From contig SYFN01000270.1 of NCBI GenBank assembly GCA_005800405.1, positions 1 through 11,000 of the forward strand: DNA of 11,000 bases, in the 5' to 3' direction. Source of the DNA: Burkholderiales bacterium (GTDB taxonomy: Bacteria; Pseudomonadota; Gammaproteobacteria; Burkholderiales; Burkholderiaceae_D). Positions within the stretch are counted from its first letter, which is position 1; the number at the start of each line of letters is the position of its first letter. Made by a program: the position numbers and the translations under genes. Shown piece after piece: positions 1 to 7,023 of this stretch. A model generated the notes under the pieces. It ran no database searches. It was not told the origin of the DNA and saw nothing but the letters and a program-made list of their open reading frames with translations.

Positions 1-62
1 ATCAATCTAACCGCTTCCAACTTGAATTCCAGCGTATACCGCGCCCGGTTTGTCTTTCCCAT
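1..62 (-). CDS. IS3-like OrfA transposase, N-terminal fragment (runs off left edge)
   Basis: Reading the minus strand from an ATG at 62-60 gives about 20 codons open to the window edge, containing RYTLEFKLEAVRL. This closely matches the start of IS3-family OrfA proteins (HTH_Tnp_1 type), where a basic N-terminus is followed by a [K/R]YTxEFKxEAVRLV stretch that opens the helix-turn-helix binding the element ends. A GGGAGG ribosome binding site lies at 72-67, four bases before the ATG; an in-frame ATG at 74-72 is an alternative start. In this family OrfA is followed by a DDE-type OrfB made by frameshifting; neither the rest of OrfA nor OrfB is in the window. The gene diverges from surE. The family assignment rests on a short peptide, so a relative such as an IS66-type OrfA is possible. 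Confidence 0.78.
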   Translation of the reverse strand, partial: MGKTNRARYTLEFKLEAVRL

Positions 63-102
63 AACACCTCCCATGAACAAGATTATGCATCTCGTTATGG
101 GA
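57..102 (-). repeat. 9-bp inverted repeat spanning the transposase start codon
   Basis: TCCCATAAC at 57-65 is the exact reverse complement of GTTATGGGA at 94-102. In minus-strand RNA the two arms could pair, placing the AUG (62-60) in the stem and the GGGAGG site in the 28-nt loop. Several insertion sequences use such a hairpin to block transposase translation from read-through transcripts; here the function is inference. Confidence 0.4.
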
Positions 103-151
103 TCCACTTTACGGGGGCAAGGTCAGTCTGCCTTCAGGTAAAATCAACGCC

Positions 152-889
152 ATGAAAATTTTAATCAGTAATGACGACGGCTATCTGGCCCCGGGTATCA
201 ACGCGCTCGCCGAGCAGCTCGCGACCATTACCGAGATCGTGGTCGTTGCGCCAGACAGCAACCGCTCAGGCTCCTCGAACTCGCTGACGCTGGACCGACC
301 GCTCAGGGTCATGCGTGCGGCGAACGGTTTTTACTCGATTAACGGTACGCCCAGCGATTGCGTCCACATCGCACTGACGGGCATACTTGATACGCGGCCA
401 GATCTGGTGGTGTCGGGCATTAACCAAGGTCAGAACATGGGCGATGACACCTTGTACTCAGGGACCGTGGCAGCAGCCACCGAGGGTTTTCTTTTTGGAA
501 TTCCGGCCATCGCATTTTCACAGGTGGATTACGGGTGGGCGCATATTGATGCTGCTGCGCGACTTGCAAAAGATATTGTTCTGCGCCGGCTGGATGAGCT
601 GCAAACGCCTTACCTTTTGAACGTGAACATTCCCAATCGGTCCTACAGTGAATTGAGCACCGTTGTTGCGACCCGTCTGGGCAAGCGTCATCAGTCCGAG
701 CCCGTGATAAGAAGCAGCGACCCGCACGGTAACGAGATTTTCTGGATTGGGCCCCCGGGGCAGGCGAAAGAAGCGAGCGAGGGTACAGATTTTCATGCAA
801 CGAGCCACGGCTGGGTATCAATGACACCGTTACAGATCGACCTTACCCATTCATCTCAACTCGAACGTCTCAAGCGTGTTCTGCGATGA
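152..889 (+). CDS. surE: 5'/3'-nucleotidase SurE
   Basis: SurE is a cytoplasmic, metal-dependent phosphatase that acts on nucleoside 5'- and 3'-monophosphates and short polyphosphate and supports stationary-phase survival. The 245-aa product has the family's usual length and all its hallmarks: the N-terminal ISNDDG metal-binding motif (N7, D8, D9), the Ser of the [10 protein letters not shown] loop (around S39), and SGINQGQN at 88-95, which supplies the metal-site asparagine. Starting at 152 gives the canonical [11 protein letters not shown]-terminus with no room for an extension; the upstream ribosome binding site is weak (AGG at 136-138). Its stop overlaps the pcm start in an ATGA, implying translational coupling. 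The probable IS end at 125 leaves almost no native promoter DNA, so expression may depend on IS-derived or read-through transcription. Confidence 0.97.
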   Translation: MKILISNDDGYLAPGINALAEQLATITEIVVVAPDSNRSGSSNSLTLDRPLRVMRAANGFYSINGTPSDCVHIALTGILDTRPDLVVSGINQGQNMGDDTLYSGTVAAATEGFLFGIPAIAFSQVDYGWAHIDAAARLAKDIVLRRLDELQTPYLLNVNIPNRSYSELSTVVATRLGKRHQSEPVIRSSDPHGNEIFWIGPPGQAKEASEGTDFHATSHGWVSMTPLQIDLTHSSQLERLKRVLR

Positions 890-1734
890 GCGAGGGTAAA
901 AGCCAGTCTCAAAAGTGCTTTCCGCTGACACTGGACAGCATCACGGGCGCCGCAGATCGCAAGAAGACGACTGCGATGCCGCAGATGAAAAATACTCAGA
1001 CTGCGACCCAGAATATAGTGCGCCACAGCGCCCCCCCGTCGCCGGTTGCCAACCACACGCGGCCCGCAGCGGACCGTACAGCCAACTCGCCCCTGGTGTC
1101 GGATGCGGTTCGCAAAGCCATGGTGCAGCGGCTTGCGCAAAAGGGTATTCGAGACACTGCAGTGCTGAGTGCGATGGAGGCCGTGCCTCGGCATTATTTT
1201 CTCGAGCCCGGTTTGGCCAGTCAGGCTTACATTGACGCGTCGCTGCCGATTGGATATCACCAGACTATCTCCCAGCCTTATATCGTGGCTCGCATGATCG
1301 AAGTGATGCGCGGCGGTATCAGCGGCAAGCTGGCTCGGGTGCTCGAAATCGGCACCGGTTGCGGCTATCAGGCGGCTGTGCTTGCGCAGCTGGCCGAGGA
1401 GGTCTATTCGATAGAACGCATTCGTCCAATGCATGAGCTTGCCCGCACCAACCTCCGCACCCTGCGTATACCGAACCTGCGTCTGCACTATGGGGATGGT
1501 ATGCTGGGTTTGCCACAGATCGGTTCATTTGATGGCATCATTCTGGCAGCAGCCGGGCTCGATGTACCGCAGGCCTTACTGGATCAGATGTCGGTTGGCG
1601 GACGGCTGATCGCACCCGTCGGTCACCGAAATCAGGTGCTCAAGCTCATACGCCGCACCGGGCGAAATGAGTGGATGGCCGAGACTGTGGAACCTTGCCA
1701 TTTTGTCCCGCTCAAGCCGGGCACATTTGGCTGA
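886..1734 (+). CDS. pcm: Protein-L-isoaspartate O-methyltransferase
   Basis: Pcm methylates L-isoaspartyl residues in aged proteins, using S-adenosylmethionine, and starts their repair in the cytosol. The catalytic domain occupies roughly residues 70-282: [17 protein letters not shown] (121-137) matches the family's substrate loop, [11 protein letters not shown] (152-162) is SAM motif I, and the YSIER acidic residue (E177) and the C-terminal VPL segment are also present. About 70 residues precede the point where the roughly 208-aa E. coli enzyme begins. They are rich in Thr, Gln, Ala and Pro and look disordered. The chosen start overlaps the surE stop (ATGA), which argues it is used, but Met31, Met34 or Met79 could be starts. 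SurE and Pcm are linked in most proteobacteria as stationary-phase survival genes. Confidence 0.95.
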   Translation: MSEGKSQSQKCFPLTLDSITGAADRKKTTAMPQMKNTQTATQNIVRHSAPPSPVANHTRPAADRTANSPLVSDAVRKAMVQRLAQKGIRDTAVLSAMEAVPRHYFLEPGLASQAYIDASLPIGYHQTISQPYIVARMIEVMRGGISGKLARVLEIGTGCGYQAAVLAQLAEEVYSIERIRPMHELARTNLRTLRIPNLRLHYGDGMLGLPQIGSFDGIILAAAGLDVPQALLDQMSVGGRLIAPVGHRNQVLKLIRRTGRNEWMAETVEPCHFVPLKPGTFG

Positions 1735-1752
1735 ACTCTTGCTTACACAGGT

Positions 1753-2865
1753 ATGAAGATAGACGCTTTCCACAACCCGAATAGCCACAGTTTGCGAAAC
1801 ATCTTTTTACTGGCAACTGCTGTAGTCCTCCTCATCCCAGGCTGTGCAAGGGTGCCATCGAATGCTGTCATTGATGCTCGCAGACCGAATAATTCCGATC
1901 GTCGCAACAGCAGCACATCGAGCGCTGTATCGCCAAGTACAAAGGCCAGCAAGACTACACCCCAGACAACGGCGCAGAGGACATCCCCGTCCAAAGGCGA
2001 GAGCAAAGCGGAGACAAAACCTCAAAATAATGCTCAAAAGGCTACGCAACAGACTGTTCAGACGAACCAACCAGCGCCCGGCGATTCGGACAAAAGCAGC
2101 GCAAATGCAAAAAAATCTTCGTCCCCTGATGCGGCGCCGATTCCTAATGCTGACCCGGCAGGTTTTTATCCAGTGAAAGAAGGTGATGCGCTGCTGAAGA
2201 TTGCCAGCCAGTTCAATCGGCAGGTCAGCGAGCTGACTGAATGGAATCCATTAACGAATCCAGACACCATCAAAGCAGGGCAGGTTTTGCGAGTTGCGCC
2301 ACCCGATCATGTGCAAGTCATACGCATGCCAGTTGATCCCGACATGGAAATTCGTCGCGCCGGCCGCCCCGTCCAGCCGCCAACATCGCCACAGACAGCG
2401 GTTCGTGCCCTTCCCGTTAAAAAGACTACGCCCTCAGTCCAGAAAATTGCGTATTCCGATGAGGCGCTCGTTGAATTGGAATGCAGCGAGCCTGGCACGA
2501 GCCGTTTCGCTTGGCCAACCCGAGGTAAGGTCGTCAGTAATTTTGATTCGAGCAGCAAAGGCATTGATATCGCCGGCACGGCGGGGCAATCCGTAGTTGC
2601 AGCCGGCGATGGCAAGGTGCTTTACGCGAAAAATATGCGCGGATACGGGAACCTTATCATCATCGAGCATGGCGACAGCATGGTAACAGCCTACGCTCAC
2701 AACAAAACCATCTTGGTTCGGGAAGGTCAAATGGTCACCCAGAGGCAACCAATCGCGGAGATGGGAGATTCTGACGCTGATACAGTCAAGCTCCGTTTTC
2801 AGGTACGCCTGATGGGAAAACCAGTCGATCCTAAGACACAATTGCCGCCTCTGCAGTGCCAATAG
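1753..2865 (+). CDS. nlpD: LysM/LytM-domain lipoprotein NlpD (amidase activator)
   Basis: NlpD is an envelope lipoprotein that in E. coli activates the amidase AmiC during daughter-cell separation. The 370-aa product has a hydrophobic signal segment (about 16-28) ending in a lipobox-like LIPGC with Cys31; proline at -2 is unusual. Next come a Ser/Thr/Gln/Lys-rich linker (about 32-136), a LysM domain (about 138-183) and a C-terminal LytM/peptidase M23 fold (about 252-360). The zinc site is degenerate: the first His is Ser ([10 protein letters not shown]), D272 and H316 (AYAHN) remain, and the last His is Arg (LRFQVR). It is therefore probably an activator, not an enzyme. A TTG at 1792 would give a shorter, more typical signal peptide, and the ATG at 1753 has a poorly spaced ribosome binding site. 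It starts 18 bp after pcm. In E. coli the main rpoS promoter lies inside nlpD; I could not locate an equivalent. Confidence 0.93.
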   Translation: MKIDAFHNPNSHSLRNIFLLATAVVLLIPGCARVPSNAVIDARRPNNSDRRNSSTSSAVSPSTKASKTTPQTTAQRTSPSKGESKAETKPQNNAQKATQQTVQTNQPAPGDSDKSSANAKKSSSPDAAPIPNADPAGFYPVKEGDALLKIASQFNRQVSELTEWNPLTNPDTIKAGQVLRVAPPDHVQVIRMPVDPDMEIRRAGRPVQPPTSPQTAVRALPVKKTTPSVQKIAYSDEALVELECSEPGTSRFAWPTRGKVVSNFDSSSKGIDIAGTAGQSVVAAGDGKVLYAKNMRGYGNLIIIEHGDSMVTAYAHNKTILVREGQMVTQRQPIAEMGDSDADTVKLRFQVRLMGKPVDPKTQLPPLQCQ

Positions 2866-2875
2866 TCCCGGCCTA

Positions 2876-3874
2876 ATGAAATCCAAACGAGACGCTTCGG
2901 AAACACCTGCCTTGGAAGATCCGGAACGAACCCCGCTTGCGTCCGAGCACGAAGCACTCGAACAGGACTCGGAGATTGCTGAGGTCGAGGAGACCGCGGA
3001 GGGTCATGAGGATTTCCGATCAATACTCACTTCAGAGCTTGCCCCAGACGCAACCCAGCGCTATCTGAACCAGATCGGTTCGCGGCCTTTGCTCACTGTC
3101 GATGAGGAAATTCACTTTTCCACACTGGCCAAACAGGGAAATTTTCCTGCGCGTCAGAAAATGATCGAACATAATCTCAGGCTGGTTGTGTCCATTGCCA
3201 AGCACTACATCAATCGTGGTGTCGTACTGCTTGACTTGATCGAGGAAGGTAATCTCGGTCTCATGCACGCGATCGAAAAGTTCGAGCCCGAGCGCGGCTT
3301 TCGTTTTTCCACTTACGCGACCTGGTGGATACGTCAAAGTATCGAACGTGCCATCATGAATCAGGCTCGCACCATACGTCTGCCCGTACATCGGATTCGA
3401 GAACTGAATCTTGTCTTGCGTGCCAAATATCACCTCGAGGCGAGGCTTTCCGACGGCCATGATGCGAGGATCGAAGATATCGCGCACTTGGTCGAGCGCA
3501 GTGTCGAAGAGGTCCACGTCATTCTGGGTATGGCAGAGCATGTCTCGTCGCTGGACACGCCGCTCGATGGTTATCCTCAGTCCAGTCTTCTGGATCTGCT
3601 GGCCGATGCTTCCGAGGCTGGGCCTGAAACTGATGCGGAGCAGCACGAAATGATTTCATTGGTTCGCCACTGGCTCGAAACCATCCCTATCAAGCAAAAA
3701 CAAGTCATCATGCGCCGGTTTGGTCTGGGGCATGCCCACCCGGCCACACTGGATGAGTTGGCTGACGAGATGGGGCTCACCAGAGAACGTGTGCGGCAGA
3801 TTCAGCAGGAGGGTCTGGTTCGACTGAAAAAAACCATGATGGCACGTGGCATCAGCAAAGATTCGCTGCTTTGA
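2876..3874 (+). CDS. rpoS: RNA polymerase sigma factor RpoS (sigma-38)
   Basis: RpoS directs RNA polymerase to general-stress and stationary-phase promoters. The 332-aa protein has an acidic N-terminal segment (about 1-55), region 1.2 ([21 protein letters not shown], split around residue 70), region 2 (about 95-165, including [14 protein letters not shown] and the promoter-melting and -10 recognition stretch [18 protein letters not shown]), region 3 (about 170-245) and region 4 (about 260-322, with the [14 protein letters not shown] helix-turn-helix). [10 protein letters not shown] followed by LLDLLAD, and the position after nlpD, separate it from RpoD and RpoH. At the position aligning with E. 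coli Lys173, which is needed for RssB-directed degradation, it has Arg175 (HRIRELN). The start lies 10 bp after the nlpD stop with a weak ribosome binding site, so translation may be coupled or controlled. No clear terminator follows. Confidence 0.97.
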   Translation: MKSKRDASETPALEDPERTPLASEHEALEQDSEIAEVEETAEGHEDFRSILTSELAPDATQRYLNQIGSRPLLTVDEEIHFSTLAKQGNFPARQKMIEHNLRLVVSIAKHYINRGVVLLDLIEEGNLGLMHAIEKFEPERGFRFSTYATWWIRQSIERAIMNQARTIRLPVHRIRELNLVLRAKYHLEARLSDGHDARIEDIAHLVERSVEEVHVILGMAEHVSSLDTPLDGYPQSSLLDLLADASEAGPETDAEQHEMISLVRHWLETIPIKQKQVIMRRFGLGHAHPATLDELADEMGLTRERVRQIQQEGLVRLKKTMMARGISKDSLL

Positions 3875-4022
3875 TGTCTTTGCTGGTTGCTGGCGGTTAG
3901 TCTGCCTTGGTCCTGCTGGCAAAACGTGCTCAGGTCTCGTGATTTAATGGATTGTCACGCACAAACGGTAAAATCCCACCTTCGAGACGCTGAATCAATC
4001 TCCGTTTTTCTCCGTTCAGTTT

Positions 4023-5375
4023 ATGCACGATAATTTACTCGACATCGAGTCCCTCGACATGGAAGCGCGCGGCGTGGGGCATCTCGTCAATGAGGACGGC
4101 AGCCCCGGAAAGGTGATCTTTGTCGAAGGCGCGCTTCCGGGTGAGCGAGTCCGTTTCAAGTCATACCGAAAAAAGGCAAAGTGGGAGGCGGCCGATATGG
4201 CGGAGCTCTTGCGCGAATCCCCCCTGCGCGCCAAGCCGCGTTGTACTTATTTTGGTCTCTGCGGTGGTTGCGCGATGCAGCACCTTAATGGCCCCGCCCA
4301 AGTAGCGATCAAGCAACGTGTGCTGGAAGATGCGTTGCACCATTTGGGCAAAGTCGATGCGGAAATGATACTTCGCCCCATACACGGTCCTGACTGGGGA
4401 TATCGATTTCGCGCTCGCTTGTCGGTGCGTCACGTCGCTAAAAAAGGGGGTGTTCTGATTGGTTTTCACGAGCGCCGTTCTAGCTTTATCGCAGATATGA
4501 AAAGCTGCGAGATTTTACCTCCGCCGGTATCGCGTATGTTGGTGCCGTTACGGTCACTGATTGCGGAGTTGTCCATTCGCGATCGCTTGCCACAAATTGA
4601 ATTGGCAGTGAGTGAGCAGGAGGGAAAGCAAATCATTGTGATGGTCTTGCGCGTGATCGAGCCACCCATTGAAGACGACAAAGTGCAGCTGAAGGTGTTT
4701 GCGGAACAATGGTCTGTACATTTCTGGTTGCAACCAAAGGGCCCGGATACTGCGCTGCCTTTTTACCCACCCGACAGCGCGTTGGCTTATGCGTTACCTG
4801 AGTTTGGTATCAGCATACCGTTCAGGCCGACCGACTTTACGCAGGTCAATCAACAAATCAATCGCGTCTTGGTCGAACAGGCGCTGCGCTTACTGGATGT
4901 GCAGCCCACGGATCGTGTTGCCGATTTGTTTTGTGGGCTGGGTAATTTCACTTTGCCGTTAGCTATCAAAGCGGCCGAGGTCATCGGCATCGAAGGCAGT
5001 GCGGCACTCACTGAGCGTTCACTGCAAAATGCCCGTGTCAACGGACTTGACAATAAAACGGTTTTTTTCAACCGCAATCTTTTCGAATTTTCATTAAAGG
5101 ATTTGCGACTACTGGGACGCTTCGACCGAGTCTTGATTGACCCGCCGCGCGAGGGCACAATGGACGTTTGTAAAGCGATTGCCGAGCTCTCCAGCGGCGA
5201 TCCCGATTCGAGTCCAAAACGGATTGTCTACGTATCTTGCAACCCGGCCACACTTGCGCGCGACGCCGGTGTGCTTGTTCACGTCGGTGGGTATGTATTG
5301 AGCAGAGCGGGGGTGGTTAATATGTTTCCACACACCGCCCACGTGGAATCCATCGCCGTTTTCGACCGCCCATAA
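4023..5375 (+). CDS. rlmD: 23S rRNA (uracil-1939-C5)-methyltransferase RlmD
   Basis: RlmD (formerly RumA) transfers a methyl group from SAM to U1939 of 23S rRNA. The 450-aa product shows an N-terminal TRAM RNA-binding domain (about 1-62, with DMEARGVGHL and the VEGALPGERV turn) and a four-cysteine iron-sulfur site, C74, C80, C83 (CGGC) and C162. The C-terminal methyltransferase domain has the FTQVN motif (272-276), DLFCGLGNFTLP (301-312), DPPREG (373-378), the catalytic cysteine C406 in VSCNPAT and the base E442 in HVESIA. The iron-sulfur cysteines and the length separate it from TrmA; RlmC is shorter, so RlmD is preferred. The 148 bp after rpoS contain no gene and no convincing terminator or -35/-10 pair; TAAAAT at 3969-3974 lacks a matching -35. 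Confidence 0.95.
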   Translation: MHDNLLDIESLDMEARGVGHLVNEDGSPGKVIFVEGALPGERVRFKSYRKKAKWEAADMAELLRESPLRAKPRCTYFGLCGGCAMQHLNGPAQVAIKQRVLEDALHHLGKVDAEMILRPIHGPDWGYRFRARLSVRHVAKKGGVLIGFHERRSSFIADMKSCEILPPPVSRMLVPLRSLIAELSIRDRLPQIELAVSEQEGKQIIVMVLRVIEPPIEDDKVQLKVFAEQWSVHFWLQPKGPDTALPFYPPDSALAYALPEFGISIPFRPTDFTQVNQQINRVLVEQALRLLDVQPTDRVADLFCGLGNFTLPLAIKAAEVIGIEGSAALTERSLQNARVNGLDNKTVFFNRNLFEFSLKDLRLLGRFDRVLIDPPREGTMDVCKAIAELSSGDPDSSPKRIVYVSCNPATLARDAGVLVHVGGYVLSRAGVVNMFPHTAHVESIAVFDRP

Positions 5376-5402
5376 AAAACGCCGGCAAACAGCCGGCGTT
5401 CT
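5374..5402. terminator. Shared rho-independent terminator between rlmD and the BI-1 gene
   Basis: The arms AACGCCGGC (5378-5386) and GCCGGCGTT (5392-5400) form a perfect 9-bp, G/C-rich stem with a 5-nt loop. On the minus strand the stem is followed by a run of T (the A-run at 5374-5379), making a textbook terminator for the BI-1 gene. On the plus strand it sits directly after the rlmD stop with only a short TTCT, so termination there may be weaker. The convergent layout explains the shared use. Confidence 0.9.
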
Positions 5403-5422
5403 AAGGTCGGGCCGAAGACCTG

Positions 5423-6115
5423 TCAGTCTCGCTCGCCACCGAAAATACCCAGCAATGCCAGCAGATTGACGAATACGTTGTACAGGTCAAGGTAGATGGC
5501 CAGTGTCGCCGAGATGTAATTGGTCTCACCGCCATTGATGATGCGCTGAACATCAAACAGGATGTACGCAGAGAAAATCACGACCGCAATTGCCGAGATC
5601 ACGATACTCAAGACCGACATTTGCAGGAAGATATTGGCAACCGCTGCCAGAAGGATCACGATCATGCCGGCAAACAGCCAGCTCGAGAGCCCTGAAAAAT
5701 CACGTTTGCTGGTGGTGGCGATGCTTGCCATTGTCGCGAACACAATCGCGGTACCGCCAAAGGCGGTCATGATCAGTGATGCCCCGTTGGAAAAGTGCAG
5801 GATGTGTCCGATCATGCGAGATAGCATCAGACCCATGAAGAACGTGAAACCCAACAATACCGCCACGCCCAAGGCTGAGTTTTTTGTTCGTTCGATCACA
5901 TAGAAAAATCCGAAGGCGATCGCCATGAAGGCCAGAAAACTGAGGAATGGGCTGCCGCTCATGAATGAGAAATTCATTTGAACGCCTATCCAGGCACCCA
6001 GAACGGTCGGAATCATCGAGATCGCCAGCAGCCAATATGTGTTGCGGAGTACGCGGTGGCGAACCGCGATCGACTCGCCTAATGGCTCGTAAGCGGTCTG
6101 CAAGGGTTGGTTCAT
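5423..6115 (-). CDS. Bax inhibitor-1 (BI-1/YccA) family inner-membrane protein
   Basis: The 230-aa product is an integral membrane protein with about seven hydrophobic helices (roughly 24-46, 56-74, 82-100, 112-134, 144-164, 168-187 and 200-226) after a short polar N-terminus. The C-terminal pattern ILFDVQRIINGGE then YISATLAIYLDLYNVFVNLL is the signature of the BI-1/TMBIM family. D188 and D210 occupy places comparable to the aspartates that gate the calcium leak in the Bacillus homologue YetJ. In E. coli, YccA binds and modulates the FtsH protease; whether this protein does the same is not visible from sequence. A strong AGGAGG lies four bases before the ATG. It is the only complete minus-strand gene, is transcribed divergently from ndk, and looks monocistronic, ending at the hairpin at 5374-5402. 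Confidence 0.92.
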   Translation of the reverse strand: MNQPLQTAYEPLGESIAVRHRVLRNTYWLLAISMIPTVLGAWIGVQMNFSFMSGSPFLSFLAFMAIAFGFFYVIERTKNSALGVAVLLGFTFFMGLMLSRMIGHILHFSNGASLIMTAFGGTAIVFATMASIATTSKRDFSGLSSWLFAGMIVILLAAVANIFLQMSVLSIVISAIAVVIFSAYILFDVQRIINGGETNYISATLAIYLDLYNVFVNLLALLGIFGGERD

Positions 6116-6229
6116 GGGTCCTCCTGTTGTGGATTTAGTAACAGGCCAAATTCAGCGTGGCTGTCGAAAGTTTAATTTAACCGAATTTGAGATGGTGCGT
6201 CTACTCGCGGTTTTCAAGGGCTGTAGCGG

Positions 6230-6245
6230 CGTTTGCCGGCAAACG
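6230..6245. promoter_or_regulatory. 16-bp perfect palindrome in the divergent BI-1/ndk intergenic region
   Basis: CGTTTGCCGGCAAACG is a perfect palindrome with no T-run, so it is not an obvious terminator. It lies inside a wider inverted repeat, AGATGGTG at 6190-6197 and CACCATCT at 6248-6255. It sits just upstream of the possible ndk promoter and could be an operator for a dimeric regulator acting on either gene. I do not recognise the site. Confidence 0.4.
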
Positions 6246-6268
6246 TCCACCATCTTACACGGCTTTCA

Positions 6269-6277
6269 TGCTAGACT
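6269..6277 (+). promoter_or_regulatory. ndk: Possible extended -10 promoter for ndk
   Basis: TGCTAGACT matches a TGn extended -10 element with the hexamer TAGACT (6272-6277), about 74 bp before the ndk ATG. The hexamer 17 bp upstream (ACCATC, 6249-6254) is a poor -35, as is acceptable for extended -10 promoters. It is a visual match only. Confidence 0.35.
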
Positions 6278-6350
6278 ATTCGGCTAATCAGAGCTCGAAT
6301 CTGCGCTCAAACGAACCTTTAACCTACTAATTTCATTGGAGTTTTTACAG

Positions 6351-6776
6351 ATGGCAATTGAGCGCACACTGTCGATCATCAAGCCTGACGCTGTCGCAAA
6401 AAATGTTATCGGTCAGATCTACAGCCGTTTCGAAGCGGCGGGCCTGAAAATCGTTGCTGCCCGCATGGCGCAATTGTCCCGCGCAGAGGCAGAAGGTTTT
6501 TATGCGGTGCACCGCGAGCGTCCATTTTTCAAGGATCTGGTGGATTTCATGATTTCGGGTCCTGTGGTGGTGCAAGTACTGGAAGGCGAAAATGCCATCT
6601 TGAAAAATCGTGACTTGATGGGCGCAACGGATCCAAAGAAAGCAGACAAAGGCACCATTCGTGCGGACTTTGCCGATTCCATCGACGCCAATGCCGTCCA
6701 CGGTTCGGACGCACCCGAAACCGCGAAGGGTGAAATTGGTTATTTCTTTCCTGCGCTGAACGTGTATTCACGCTGA
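6351..6776 (+). CDS. ndk: Nucleoside-diphosphate kinase
   Basis: Ndk moves the terminal phosphate of ATP to other (d)NDPs through a phosphohistidine, balancing NTP pools in the cytosol. The 141-aa product has the normal bacterial length. It contains the [12 protein letters not shown] start (K11 of the active site), the ATDP segment, and the active-site motif [12 protein letters not shown] with catalytic H117; R104 and N114 are also in place. The ATG at 6351 is chosen because a GGAG lies 9 bases upstream at 6338-6341; a TTG at 6336 overlaps that ribosome binding site and is unlikely as a start. It is preceded by a 235-bp divergent region and followed by a 247-bp gap before rlmN, in which I see no good terminator. 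Confidence 0.97.
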   Translation: MAIERTLSIIKPDAVAKNVIGQIYSRFEAAGLKIVAARMAQLSRAEAEGFYAVHRERPFFKDLVDFMISGPVVVQVLEGENAILKNRDLMGATDPKKADKGTIRADFADSIDANAVHGSDAPETAKGEIGYFFPALNVYSR

Positions 6777-7023
6777 GCGTTCGGCAGATACTGAACAAAT
6801 CGGCATTTTACGGCGAGCCAGTACAGCTGCGCGCTGCGGGGACCAAAAAACAAGGGATAGGTGTCATTTGTTTAGCGACAAAAAGCGCTTGGTTTCGCTA
6901 ATCAACGCTTGCTCGGTACGGGTCTCGTCGGCCTAAGGTTTTCATGCTGATGCCGGCCCGCCTGGGGTTCCCGATACCGAACCCTCTGACCCGGATGTAC
7001 GTGACTCACGCGAGGCACCTTTT
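6777..7023. other. ndk-rlmN intergenic region with a possible coupled leader ORF
   Basis: No recognisable gene or strong promoter lies in these 247 bases. An ORF of 27 codons starts at an ATG at 6944, has AAGG at 6935-6938 five bases upstream, and ends in a TGA (7025-7027) that overlaps the rlmN ATG. It also contains a small hairpin, GGGTTC at 6965-6970 with GAACCC at 6979-6984. Further left, TAGCGA (6873-6878) and TCGCTA (6895-6900) form a weak inverted repeat. Whether the ORF is translated is unknown. Confidence 0.3.

Larger units (their letters stand above)
1..125 (-). mobile_element. End of an IS3-like insertion sequence (orfA-proximal end)
   Basis: The transposase start at 62 implies that the element's orfA-proximal end lies a little to the right. 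Read on the minus strand, a plausible terminus begins at 125 with TGACCTTGCCCCCGTAAAG; IS3-family ends characteristically run TG...CA and this G/C-rich layout fits. The boundary is inferred: the opposite inverted repeat and the target duplication are outside the window. If it is correct, only 26 bp separate the element from the surE start codon, so the native surE promoter has probably been displaced. Confidence 0.55.

Noticed and set aside
1..141. Plus-strand open frame from the left edge to a TAA at 139-141
   Set aside because: It is antisense to the recognisable transposase start and its peptide resembles nothing I know.
856..1488. 210-aa minus-strand ORF across pcm
   Set aside because: Shadow of pcm, which has clear family motifs; the peptide is rich in His and Arg as expected of an antisense frame.
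3032..3646. 204-aa minus-strand ORF across rpoS
   Set aside because: Antisense of strongly conserved sigma regions 2-3, with no recognisable domain.
3969..3974. TAAAAT as a -10 box for rlmD
   Set aside because: No reasonable -35 at 16-19 bp upstream, so I could not call a promoter.
6268..6330. 20-codon ORF upstream of ndk
   Set aside because: No ribosome binding site, and its ATG falls within the possible extended -10 promoter element.
6873..6900. TAGCGA/TCGCTA inverted repeat as an ndk terminator
   Set aside because: The stem is short and A/T-containing with a long loop and no following T-run.
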